Origin: Rhizobium sp. BG4
GTDB lineage: Bacteria; Pseudomonadota; Alphaproteobacteria; Rhizobiales; Rhizobiaceae
Direction of reading: 5' to 3'
Assembly (NCBI RefSeq): GCF_016864575.1
Contig: NZ_CP044125.1
Coordinates: 62,001 to 126,000, forward strand
Length of the DNA: 64,000 nucleotides
Position 1 is the stretch's first letter, and every line of letters starts with the position of its first letter. The translations under genes were made by a program, and so were the position numbers. Positions 56,745-64,000 of this stretch are shown one piece after another. The notes under the pieces were generated by a model. That model did not search any database, had not been told where the DNA came from, and worked only from the letters and a program-made list of their open reading frames with translations.

Positions 56745-57161
56745 CTACTTGGTGATTTCCGAGAGTGTGTCGGTGCCATGATCGGCGGCGAGCTTGCGGT
56801 ATTCCGCAACGCGGCGCTGATACTCGGCCTCGGAAATCGTACCCGCCTTGCGCTGTGCGCCGAGCGCGGTCAGCTTTGCCTGCAGGCTCTTGGCTTCGTC
56901 GTCGTTCATCTGAACGTTGGCGGCCGTCAGCGGAGCGCCGAAGGACGGATAGCCGTCCGGCGAATGCGAAAGTCCGCTTTCGACCGGCGCTTCACCCTTG
57001 GTGGCGGTCATCACGACCGCCGTGGGGGCCGCTCGCTTGGCGGCGAGTGCTGCCTTCTCTTCCGGCGTCGACGAGCAACCGGCAAGCGTCATCGCCGCGG
57101 CCGCGGCAATGAATGCCATGCGGGTTGCGATTGCGATGCCAGAGTTGCCGTTCTTCGTCAT
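56745..57161 (-). CDS. lipoprotein, SHOCT-like C-terminus
   Basis: 138 residues. Lipoprotein signal (TRMAFIAAAAAMTLAGC, lipobox LAGC) followed by an Ala/Lys-rich segment and a C-terminal helical motif (LGAQRKAGTISEAEYQRRVA) like the SHOCT or short-oligomerisation motif. Function unknown. Divergent from phaC. Confidence 0.78.
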   Translation of the reverse strand: MTKNGNSGIAIATRMAFIAAAAAMTLAGCSSTPEEKAALAAKRAAPTAVVMTATKGEAPVESGLSHSPDGYPSFGAPLTAANVQMNDDEAKSLQAKLTALGAQRKAGTISEAEYQRRVAEYRKLAADHGTDTLSEITK

Positions 57162-57313
57162 GCCAGATCTTCCAAATCCTGAAGCCACTGCGACTGTTAA
57201 ATTTGTCGCAGCAACAAAGCAATAGCATGAGCGGCGTTGTGTTGAACTTGTTTTCTCGTTCCGGCACGATGTACAAATTGATTTCAGATGATTGCTGCCG
57301 CCGGAGGACATGC

Positions 57314-59146
57314 GTGACCGACAGCAAGAAAGGCGAGACGGACAAGCCGCAAGGCTTCGATGCGACCAACCTCGATCCCTACATGATGAAGGATCCCGAG
57401 GCGATGGCGGTGAATTTCGCCCGCGCGCTCGAAAATCTCGGCAAGGCCGCTTCTGCATGGCTGGCACCGCGCGAACGCGGCGATGTCAACGACAAGATCG
57501 CCGAGCCGATGACCGACATGGTCAAGACGCTGTCCAAGATCACCGAATACTGGATGTCCGATCCGCGCCGCACTTTCGAGGCGCAGACGCAGCTGATGAG
57601 CAGCTATTTCGGCGTCTGGATGCGCTCGATGCAGCGCATGCAGGGCGAGGCCGCCGAGCCGGAGCCCGACCGCAAGGACAAGCGCTTTTCGGATCAGGAC
57701 TGGGAGAAGAACCCGTTCTTCGACTTCCTGCGGCAGGTTTATTTCATCACCGCCGATTGGGCGGAGAAGATGGTGACGCAGACCGAGGGGCTGGACGAGC
57801 ACACCAAGCACAAGGCCGGCTTCTATGTGAAGCAGATCACCGCCGCGCTCTCGCCGACCAATTTCGTCGCCACCAACCCGCAGCTCTACCGAGAGACCAT
57901 CGCCAGCAGTGGGGAGAACCTGGTGCGCGGTATGAAGATGCTGGCCGAGGATATCGTGGCGGGCCATGGCGATCTCAAGCTTCGCCACACCGACATGACG
58001 AAATTCGCCGTCGGCCGCGACATGGCGCTGACGCCGGGCAAGGTGATCGCCCAGAACGACATCTGCCAGATCATCCAGTATGAGGCGACGACCGAGACGG
58101 TGCTGAAGCGCCCTCTTCTGATCTGCCCGCCGTGGATCAATAAGTTCTATATTCTCGACCTCAATCCGCAGAAATCCTTCATCAAGTGGTGCGTCGATCA
58201 GGGCCAGACGGTGTTCGTCATCTCCTGGGTCAATCCCGATTCGCGCCATGCGGAAAAGGACTGGACGGCCTATGCCCGCGAGGGCGTCGATTTCGCGCTG
58301 GAGACGATCGAGAAGGCGACCGGCGAAAAGGACGTCAACGCCGTCGGTTACTGCGTCGGCGGCACCCTGCTTGCCGCAACGCTAGCGCTTCATGCCAAAG
58401 AGAAGAACAAGCGGATCCGCTCGGCGACGCTGTTTACCACGCAGGTGGACTTCACCCACGCAGGCGATCTCAAGGTATTCGTCGACGAGGAGCAGCTGCA
58501 GGCCCTCGAGGCGCATATGCAATCGGTCGGCTATCTCGACGGGTCGAAGATGGCGACGGCCTTCAACATGCTGCGCGCTTCCGAGCTGATTTGGCCCTAT
58601 TTCGTCAACAACTACCTGAAGGGCGAAATGCCGATGCCCTTCGACCTGTTGTTCTGGAATGCCGATTCGACCCGGATGGCCGCGGCCAACCACGCTTTCT
58701 ACCTGCGCAACTGCTACCTCAAAAATGCGCTGACCGCCGACCAGATGGTGCTCGACGGCAGAACCGTGTCCCTGAAGGACGTGAAGATCCCGATCTACAA
58801 TCTGGCGACCCGCGAGGACCATATCGCTCCGGCAAAGTCGGTTTTCCTCGGCAGCCAGTTCTTCGGCGGCAAGGTCGATTTCGTTGTCACCGGCTCGGGA
58901 CATATCGCCGGCGTCGTCAATCCGCCAGACAAGAAGAAGTACCAGTATTGGACCGGCGGCCCCGCCAAGGGCGATTATGACACATGGCTCGACAAGGCCG
59001 AGGAGACAGCGGGCTCATGGTGGCCGCATTGGCATGCCTGGATCGAGGCCAAGGACGGCAAGCGTGTTCCCGCCCGCAAGCCCGGCGGCGCGTCGCTCAA
59101 TGCCATCGAAGAAGCACCGGGCAGCTACGTGATGGAACGGGCCTAG
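57314..59146 (+). CDS. phaC: class I poly(3-hydroxyalkanoate) synthase PhaC
   Basis: Polymerises 3-hydroxybutyryl-CoA into PHB on the granule surface. 610 residues starting at GTG 57314 (GGAGG seven bases upstream). N-terminal PhaC_N domain (TLSKITEYWMSDPRRTFEAQ), then the alpha/beta-hydrolase domain with the lipase-like box GYCVGG whose Cys at about 347 is the nucleophile, Asp in TREDHIAP and His in GSGHIAGV. No phaAB nearby. Confidence 0.95.
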   Translation: MTDSKKGETDKPQGFDATNLDPYMMKDPEAMAVNFARALENLGKAASAWLAPRERGDVNDKIAEPMTDMVKTLSKITEYWMSDPRRTFEAQTQLMSSYFGVWMRSMQRMQGEAAEPEPDRKDKRFSDQDWEKNPFFDFLRQVYFITADWAEKMVTQTEGLDEHTKHKAGFYVKQITAALSPTNFVATNPQLYRETIASSGENLVRGMKMLAEDIVAGHGDLKLRHTDMTKFAVGRDMALTPGKVIAQNDICQIIQYEATTETVLKRPLLICPPWINKFYILDLNPQKSFIKWCVDQGQTVFVISWVNPDSRHAEKDWTAYAREGVDFALETIEKATGEKDVNAVGYCVGGTLLAATLALHAKEKNKRIRSATLFTTQVDFTHAGDLKVFVDEEQLQALEAHMQSVGYLDGSKMATAFNMLRASELIWPYFVNNYLKGEMPMPFDLLFWNADSTRMAAANHAFYLRNCYLKNALTADQMVLDGRTVSLKDVKIPIYNLATREDHIAPAKSVFLGSQFFGGKVDFVVTGSGHIAGVVNPPDKKKYQYWTGGPAKGDYDTWLDKAEETAGSWWPHWHAWIEAKDGKRVPARKPGGASLNAIEEAPGSYVMERA

Positions 59147-59337
59147 GCTTTTTTTGAAACGGCGCCGTCCATTTCCTTTGCCGCATAAAGGAATTGGAAA
59201 CCATAATCGCCCATAGTTACTAACAGCGGATTAGTTGCGCTGTGCCTCATTTAGGCCCTGTTGCTTCATTATCGGCTCCGGCTAAAGCGTCCTGCGTAAG
59301 CTGCCGGTATTAGTGACGCGTTGGGAAACCGAGTAAT

Positions 59338-60600
59338 ATGGCGTTTGCTGTCGAGGCGCGTGAAAGCGCTAACCCTTTCGGCTGGGCAATTTTCGGCTCT
59401 GCCAAGCTTTTCCGGGCTCTTCCGGTCATTGCTGCCATCGGCCTGGGGGCCGCTGTATCGACCTGGACACTGGCATCGGTTGCCACGATGCATTCGTCGG
59501 CAATGCCTGCCAACGAAGACAAGAGCCTGTTTGCCGATATCGCCATCGCTCCGAAGGCGCATGCGCATCACAATGCCGGCGCCGCGCAGGCCCTCGTTCA
59601 CGTCAGCAAGTTTTCCCGGCTTCCCGGCCAAACGACCGTTTCCGACCGCATGACGGCGGATGTTCCCGCAAAATCCTCCAAGGACATGGTAGCGCTGATG
59701 CAGCGCCGCGGACTTTCGCTGCTTGCCATGCGCAACAATGGCAGCGAGATCGCTTCGGCGCTGAAGCAGCAGGCAGAGACACTCGCCAGCGCCGCGCCGA
59801 TCCCGGCCGTGACGACGCCGGCCGCCCTGCCCGCTCCGGTTCAGGTTCAGGTCGCAGCCGTCAAGGCGCCTGAACCCGCAACGACCATGGCCGCCGCCGA
59901 AGCAATGCCGCAGCCGCGCCCGACGCCCGCCGCTTCCCCGATCGAGACCGCGCTCGCCGATGGTGTCGCCGCCTCCGACGAACCTTTCGGCCTCGTTCTC
60001 TCCGACGGCGGCGAGGTACCGCTGCCGATGGCCCGCCCGAACCGTCCGAAGACGGCGGCCAATGCACCGGAGACGGCGCTTGCCTATGCCAAGGTCGATG
60101 ACGAAGACATCGAAGACGATATGCCGAAGGTCGGCAAGCCAACGCTGACGCCGATCGCCCGCGCAGGTGTTGCCGTCTACGACATTTCGGCCGGTACCGT
60201 TTACATGCCGAACGGCGATCGCCTTGAGGCGCATTCGGGCCTCGGCAACATGCGCGACAACCCGCGCTTCGTCGACCAGAAGATGCGCGGCCCGACGCCG
60301 CCGCATACCTATAACCTTCAGATGCGTGAAGCGCTGTTCCACGGTGTCGAGGCGATCCGCCTGCATCCGGTCGGTGGCGCCGGCGCCATCCACAATCGCG
60401 TCGGCCTGCTTGCCCACACCTACATGCTCGGCAAGCGCGGCGACTCCAACGGCTGCGTTTCCTTCAAGGATTACAAGCGCTTCCTGGCCGCCTTCAAGCG
60501 CGGTGAGATCAAGCAGCTGGTCGTCGTTCCGAAATATAGCGGCACCTCTGCCGGTTCGCCGAAGTCGACGCTGGCGTCGCTCTTCTCGCGCCGCTCCTGA
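59338..60600 (+). CDS. membrane-anchored protein with tlde1 (DUF2778) domain
   Basis: 420 residues. One N-terminal helix (ALPVIAAIGLGAAVSTWTLA) anchors a long Ala/Pro-rich periplasmic linker (about 120-260) and a C-terminal tlde1 domain: VAVYDISAGTVYMPNGDRLE, AHSGLGNMRDNPRF, catalytic His in LLAHTYMLGKRG and Cys in GDSNGCVSFKDYKRFL. Tlde1 proteins have L,D-transpeptidase-like activity on peptidoglycan; some are type VI effectors. With a membrane anchor and no T6SS genes here, a housekeeping envelope role is more likely. Confidence 0.85.
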   Translation: MAFAVEARESANPFGWAIFGSAKLFRALPVIAAIGLGAAVSTWTLASVATMHSSAMPANEDKSLFADIAIAPKAHAHHNAGAAQALVHVSKFSRLPGQTTVSDRMTADVPAKSSKDMVALMQRRGLSLLAMRNNGSEIASALKQQAETLASAAPIPAVTTPAALPAPVQVQVAAVKAPEPATTMAAAEAMPQPRPTPAASPIETALADGVAASDEPFGLVLSDGGEVPLPMARPNRPKTAANAPETALAYAKVDDEDIEDDMPKVGKPTLTPIARAGVAVYDISAGTVYMPNGDRLEAHSGLGNMRDNPRFVDQKMRGPTPPHTYNLQMREALFHGVEAIRLHPVGGAGAIHNRVGLLAHTYMLGKRGDSNGCVSFKDYKRFLAAFKRGEIKQLVVVPKYSGTSAGSPKSTLASLFSRRS

Positions 60601-60620
60601 TCGCAATTTCGATGCAAGAC

Positions 60621-60654
60621 AGAAGAGGCGGCCGCGCCACCGGCCGCCTCTTCT
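60621..60654 (+). terminator. hairpin terminator after the tlde1-domain gene
   Basis: Fourteen-pair stem AGAAGAGGCGGCCG (60621-60634) / CGGCCGCCTCTTCT (60641-60654) with a six-base loop; the tail is not T-rich. Confidence 0.7.
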
Positions 60655-60758
60655 GCGTTGAGATGACACAAATCGCCGACGCGCCCATTGATCGCGATGG
60701 ACGAACCCGGCATAGCTGCATTATGTACGACAAGGACAATTTCCGCTAAGGCCCTGCA

Positions 60759-61595
60759 ATGGTGAATTATATCGAAGCCGCCACGGCGCCGCCGAAAAAT
60801 ACCGGCGCAATCAGGCTCTATGGCCCCGACGCTTTCGAAGGCATGCGCAAGGCCTGTCAGCTGACGGCACGCTGCCTCGACGAGCTGGCATCCATCGTCA
60901 AGCCCGGCCTGCCGACGGATGCGATCGACCGTTTCGTGTTCGAATACGGCATGGACAACGGCGCCCATCCGGCGACGCTGAATTATCGCGGCTATACGAA
61001 ATCGACCTGCACCTCGATCAACCATGTCGTCTGTCATGGCATTCCCGATGCCAAGCCGCTGCGTGAGGGCGATATCGTCAATATCGACGTCACCTTCGTC
61101 GTCGATGGCTGGCACGGCGATTCAAGTCGCATGTATCCGGTCGGGCAGATCAAGCGCGCCGCCGAGCGCCTCCTCGAAGTGACGCATGAATCGCTGATGC
61201 GCGGTATCGCTGCCGTGCGGCCGGGTGCGCGCACCGGCGCGATCGGCGAGGCGATCCAGACCTATGCGGAAGCCGAGCGCTGCTCCGTCGTGCGCGACTT
61301 TTGCGGACATGGCGTCGGCCGCCTGTTCCACGATTCGCCGAATATCCTGCATTACGGCCGGGCCAACGAAGGCCCTGAGCTGCGCGAAGGGATGATCTTC
61401 ACGATCGAGCCGATGATCAATCTCGGACGTCCGCATGTGAAGGTGCTGGCGGACGGCTGGACCGCCGTGACGCGCGACCGCTCGCTCTCGGCGCAGTACG
61501 AGCATACGGTCGGAGTAACGGCCACCGGCTGCGAGATCTTCACGCTTTCGCCGGGTGATCTCGACCGCCCCGGTCTGCCGCCGCTCAACGGGTAA
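60759..61595 (+). CDS. map: methionine aminopeptidase, type I
   Basis: Removes the initiator methionine from nascent proteins. 278 residues with the pita-bread fold: [15 protein letters not shown] [19 protein letters not shown], metal ligands Asp in [19 protein letters not shown] (two Asp), His in [15 protein letters not shown], Glu in [10 protein letters not shown] and Glu in QYEHTVGVT. Followed after seven bases by radC. Confidence 0.95.
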   Translation: MVNYIEAATAPPKNTGAIRLYGPDAFEGMRKACQLTARCLDELASIVKPGLPTDAIDRFVFEYGMDNGAHPATLNYRGYTKSTCTSINHVVCHGIPDAKPLREGDIVNIDVTFVVDGWHGDSSRMYPVGQIKRAAERLLEVTHESLMRGIAAVRPGARTGAIGEAIQTYAEAERCSVVRDFCGHGVGRLFHDSPNILHYGRANEGPELREGMIFTIEPMINLGRPHVKVLADGWTAVTRDRSLSAQYEHTVGVTATGCEIFTLSPGDLDRPGLPPLNG

Positions 61596-61602
61596 AGCAA
61601 AG

Positions 61603-62412
61603 ATGGCGAAAGGGCCTGTTCTCAATTCCGATGACGAACTGCCTTTCGACGATCTTCCCGTCGACGAACGCCTGTTCTTTGCAGAACAGCCAACCAAGCC
61701 CGCTTCCGTCGCAAAGACCGCGCCGCCATCGATCGGTGGCGAGCAGCATTACCACGGTCATCGCGAGAGATTGCGCAACCGCTTCCGCGAGAATGGCGAC
61801 GGCGCGCTGGCCGACTATGAAATCCTCGAGCTGCTGCTCTTCCGGCTGATCCCGCGCCGCGACACCAAGCCGATCGCCAAGGCGCTTCTCGACCGCTTCG
61901 GAACGCTTGCTGCCGTCTTCGGCGCGCCGGCCGCGCTTTTGCAGGAGGTCAAGGGTGTCGGCGAAGCTGTGGCGCTCGATCTGAAGCTCGTCTCCGCCGT
62001 AGCGCAGCGCACGCTAAAGAGCGAGCTGCGCAACAAGCAGGTGCTCGGCTCCTGGTCTTCGGTGATCCAGTATTGCCATGCGGCGATGGCCCATGAAGCA
62101 CGCGAGCAGTTCCGCATTCTCTTTCTCGACAAGCGCAACGCGCTGATCGCCGACGAGGTGCAGGGGCGCGGCACGGTGGATCACACGCCGGTCTATCCGC
62201 GCGAGGTGGTGAAGCGTGCCCTGGAGCTCTCCGCCACTGCGCTGATCCTCGTCCACAATCACCCTTCCGGCGATCCGACGCCCTCGCGTGCCGATATCGA
62301 CATGACGAAGATGATCATCGATACGGCAAAGCCGCTCGGCATCACCGTTCACGATCACATCATCATCGGCAAGGACGGGCATGCCAGCCTCAAGGGCTTG
62401 CGCCTAATCTGA
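61603..62412 (+). CDS. radC: RadC-family JAB/MPN domain protein
   Basis: 269 residues: a rhizobial N-terminal extension of about 50 residues, a helix-hairpin-helix part ([39 protein letters not shown]), and the MPN+ JAMM motif with Glu upstream and [14 protein letters not shown] near the C-terminus. RadC's role in DNA repair is disputed. The ATG at 61603 leaves seven bases after map. Confidence 0.93.
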   Translation: MAKGPVLNSDDELPFDDLPVDERLFFAEQPTKPASVAKTAPPSIGGEQHYHGHRERLRNRFRENGDGALADYEILELLLFRLIPRRDTKPIAKALLDRFGTLAAVFGAPAALLQEVKGVGEAVALDLKLVSAVAQRTLKSELRNKQVLGSWSSVIQYCHAAMAHEAREQFRILFLDKRNALIADEVQGRGTVDHTPVYPREVVKRALELSATALILVHNHPSGDPTPSRADIDMTKMIIDTAKPLGITVHDHIIIGKDGHASLKGLRLI

Positions 62413-62494
62413 TCCCTTTCAGGTGAGTGTCAGTTTCGGCTCGCAGAGAGTGCGTGCTGCATATTCCGCAGCGCGACTCGAGCTAGAGATTTCG

Positions 62495-63085
62495 ATGGCA
62501 TTGGCATTTCCGCGTCTGACCGTTTCTCCGATTACCAAACGCATCCTCAACGTCTTCGGCCTGCTCGCCGTCCTGATCGGCGGCTACTATCTCTATCTGC
62601 TGGCGACCGACAATTTCCATGCCGTCGTTGCCGGTGAGGTCTACCGCTCCTCGCAGCCGTCGGCCTCAGCGATCGCTCGTTTCGAAGGCAAGTACGGGAT
62701 CAAGACGATCCTCAACCTGCGCGGCGAGAACGAGAAGCACGGCTGGTATGACAGCGAGATCGCCCAGTCGAACGCGCTCGGCATCAAGCATATCGATTTC
62801 CGGATGAACTCGTCGACGGAGCTGACGCCCGACCAGGCGATGCAGCTGATCGCCATCATGCGCGATGCGCCGAAGCCGCTGCTGATCCATTGCCAGGCCG
62901 GTGCCGACCGGACGGGCCTTGCCTCGGCGCTCTATCTCGCCGCCATTGCCCGCAAGAGCGAGAAGGTTGCGGAGGGTCAGCTGTCGCTGCGCTACGGCCA
63001 CATCCCCTACTCTTTCTCGCATGCTTTTCCGATGGACATAACATTCGAGAAAATGGAACCCCTGCTTGGCTTCGGTGATTCCTGA
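62495..63085 (+). CDS. membrane-anchored dual-specificity/tyrosine phosphatase family protein
   Basis: 196 residues. A transmembrane helix (VFGLLAVLIGGYYLYLLATD at about 22-41) precedes a phosphatase fold with GEVYRSSQPSASAIARFEGK, the general-acid region and the P-loop HCQAGADRTGLA (C-x5-R). The soluble domain probably faces the periplasm, resembling the rhizobial tyrosine phosphatases of exopolysaccharide regions; substrate unknown. The ATG at 62495 has AGAG upstream. Confidence 0.85.
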   Translation: MALAFPRLTVSPITKRILNVFGLLAVLIGGYYLYLLATDNFHAVVAGEVYRSSQPSASAIARFEGKYGIKTILNLRGENEKHGWYDSEIAQSNALGIKHIDFRMNSSTELTPDQAMQLIAIMRDAPKPLLIHCQAGADRTGLASALYLAAIARKSEKVAEGQLSLRYGHIPYSFSHAFPMDITFEKMEPLLGFGDS

Positions 63086-63186
63086 TACCTGCCCCTTAAA
63101 GCATCTGTAACATTGACCAGATACCGGTGAATGCGCGACATTTTGCGGCGCAATATCTGATTCCTCTTCCAAGCCGGGGCTGAGCC

Positions 63187-64000
63187 ATGTTCCAGTACGA
63201 TCTCGTTGTTGTGGGCAGCGGTCCCGCAGGCCGCCGCGGCGCCATTCAGGCTGCCAAGCTCGGCAAGAAGGTTCTGGTCATCGAACAGGGCAAACGCGTC
63301 GGCGGCGTCTCGGTTCACACCGGCACCATCCCCTCGAAGACGCTGCGCGAAACGGCGCTCAATCTCTCCGGCTGGCGCGAACGCGGCTTCTACGGCCGCG
63401 CCTACCGCGTCAAGGACGAGATCAGCGCCGAGGACCTGCGCCGCCGCCTGCTGATCACCCTCGACCACGAAGTCGAAGTTCTCGAACACCAGTTCGCCCG
63501 CAACCGCGTGCAGCACATGCGCGGCAAGGCGAGCTTCGTTGACGCCTCGACGCTGCAGGTCGTCAAGGACGACGGCGAGACCATTCAGGTGGCAGCCAAC
63601 AGCGTTCTGCTCGCCGTCGGCACCAAGCCATTCCGCCCTGATTATATGCCCTTTGACGGCAAGACCATCATCGACAGCGACGAGCTGCTCGATATCGAGG
63701 AACTGCCGCGCTCGATGGTCGTTATCGGCGCCGGCGTTATCGGCATCGAATATGCGACGATCTTCAGCGCGCTCGACACCGCCGTCACCCTGCTCGATCC
63801 GAAGTCCACCATGCTCGATTTCATCGACAAGGAGATCGTCGAGGACTTCACCTACCAGCTGCGCGACCGCAACATGAAGCTGCTGCTCGGCCAGAAGGCC
63901 GACAAGGTGGAGAAGCTCGATAACGGTAAGGTGCAGCTGACGCTCGACAACGGCCGCCACCTGACGACCGACATGGTGCTTTTCGCGGCCGGCCGTATGG
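63187..64000 (+). CDS. sthA: Si-specific NAD(P)+ transhydrogenase SthA (partial, runs off window)
   Basis: Soluble flavoprotein transferring hydride between NADPH and NAD+. 271 codons are visible. FAD fold MFQYDLVVVGSGPAGRRGAI, then the GVSVHTGTIPSKT region where the dithiol CxxxxC of dihydrolipoamide dehydrogenase is replaced, a feature of SthA. The second fold MVVIGAGVIGIEYATIFSAL binds the pyridine nucleotide. The ATG at 63187 opens the frame; no stop before 64000. Confidence 0.92.
   Translation, partial: MFQYDLVVVGSGPAGRRGAIQAAKLGKKVLVIEQGKRVGGVSVHTGTIPSKTLRETALNLSGWRERGFYGRAYRVKDEISAEDLRRRLLITLDHEVEVLEHQFARNRVQHMRGKASFVDASTLQVVKDDGETIQVAANSVLLAVGTKPFRPDYMPFDGKTIIDSDELLDIEELPRSMVVIGAGVIGIEYATIFSALDTAVTLLDPKSTMLDFIDKEIVEDFTYQLRDRNMKLLLGQKADKVEKLDNGKVQLTLDNGRHLTTDMVLFAAGRM

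Noticed and set aside
55254..57182. Long plus-strand frame across aatB and the small lipoprotein
   Set aside because: Shadow of two genuine minus-strand genes.

Overview
The window is core chromosome of a fast-growing rhizobium (Rhizobium etli/leguminosarum/tropici type, Rhizobiaceae). The evidence is the high G+C content with strong third-position bias, the general amino-acid permease operon aapJQMP, aatB-hom, a PHB synthase and phasin, EipB, dTDP-rhamnose genes of the rhizobial type, and rhizobial CTTGxx-N17-CTATAA promoters in front of tRNA genes. I see no integrase, transposase, prophage gene or CRISPR array.

Layout. 1-2.1 kb: a broken comEC on the minus strand. 2.4-3.7 kb: citrate synthase gltA. 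3.7-16.8 kb: one long minus-strand envelope and translation block read as rpsB-tsf-pyrH-frr-uppS-cdsA-rseP-bamA-lpxD-fabZ-lpxA-lpxI-lpxB, which joins ribosome output to phospholipid, undecaprenyl, outer-membrane-protein and lipid A synthesis. 17-18.6 kb: a secreted pentapeptide-repeat protein and EipB. 18.8-22 kb: a plus-strand operon of RidA-like, GDPD, FemAB/GNAT-like, HIT and Dabb proteins. 22-27.6 kb: clpS-clpA, a phasin, DUF3597, DUF3126 and cysE, all minus. 27.7-31.2 kb: a hydrolase, a CHCC zinc-finger protein, a flavin monooxygenase and metC. 31.6-35.9 kb: aapJQMP. 36-38.3 kb: a glycine-rich repeat protein and small envelope proteins. 38.4-45.3 kb: five tRNAs plus one tRNA-like sequence, interspersed with an NDUFS4-like protein, an EptA-type phosphoethanolamine transferase, DUF192 and double cold-shock proteins, glyoxalase and an M15-like lipoprotein. 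45.4-52 kb: a surface-polysaccharide locus (two glycosyltransferase-like genes, then rfbCBDA). 52-57 kb: recJ, hom, aatB. 57-64 kb: phaC, a tlde1-domain protein, map, radC, a membrane-anchored phosphatase and the start of sthA.

Three genes have a reading frame that breaks at a G/C homopolymer one base too short: comEC near 121, lpxB near 4771 and cysE near 26846. LpxB is normally essential, so under-called homopolymers in the sequence are the simplest explanation. comEC also has a separate internal deletion near 1203 that looks different. The features most worth following up are a 14-residue-repeat secreted protein (35949-36662), a two-domain glycosyltransferase-like protein with an unrecognised N-terminal domain (46604-48580), a perfect 109-bp duplication carrying a tRNA-Glu gene and part of its promoter (44538 and 45216), and a degenerate tRNA-like sequence beside tRNA-Arg (38399-38475). 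I did not find a convincing new multi-gene system; the window is mostly housekeeping.
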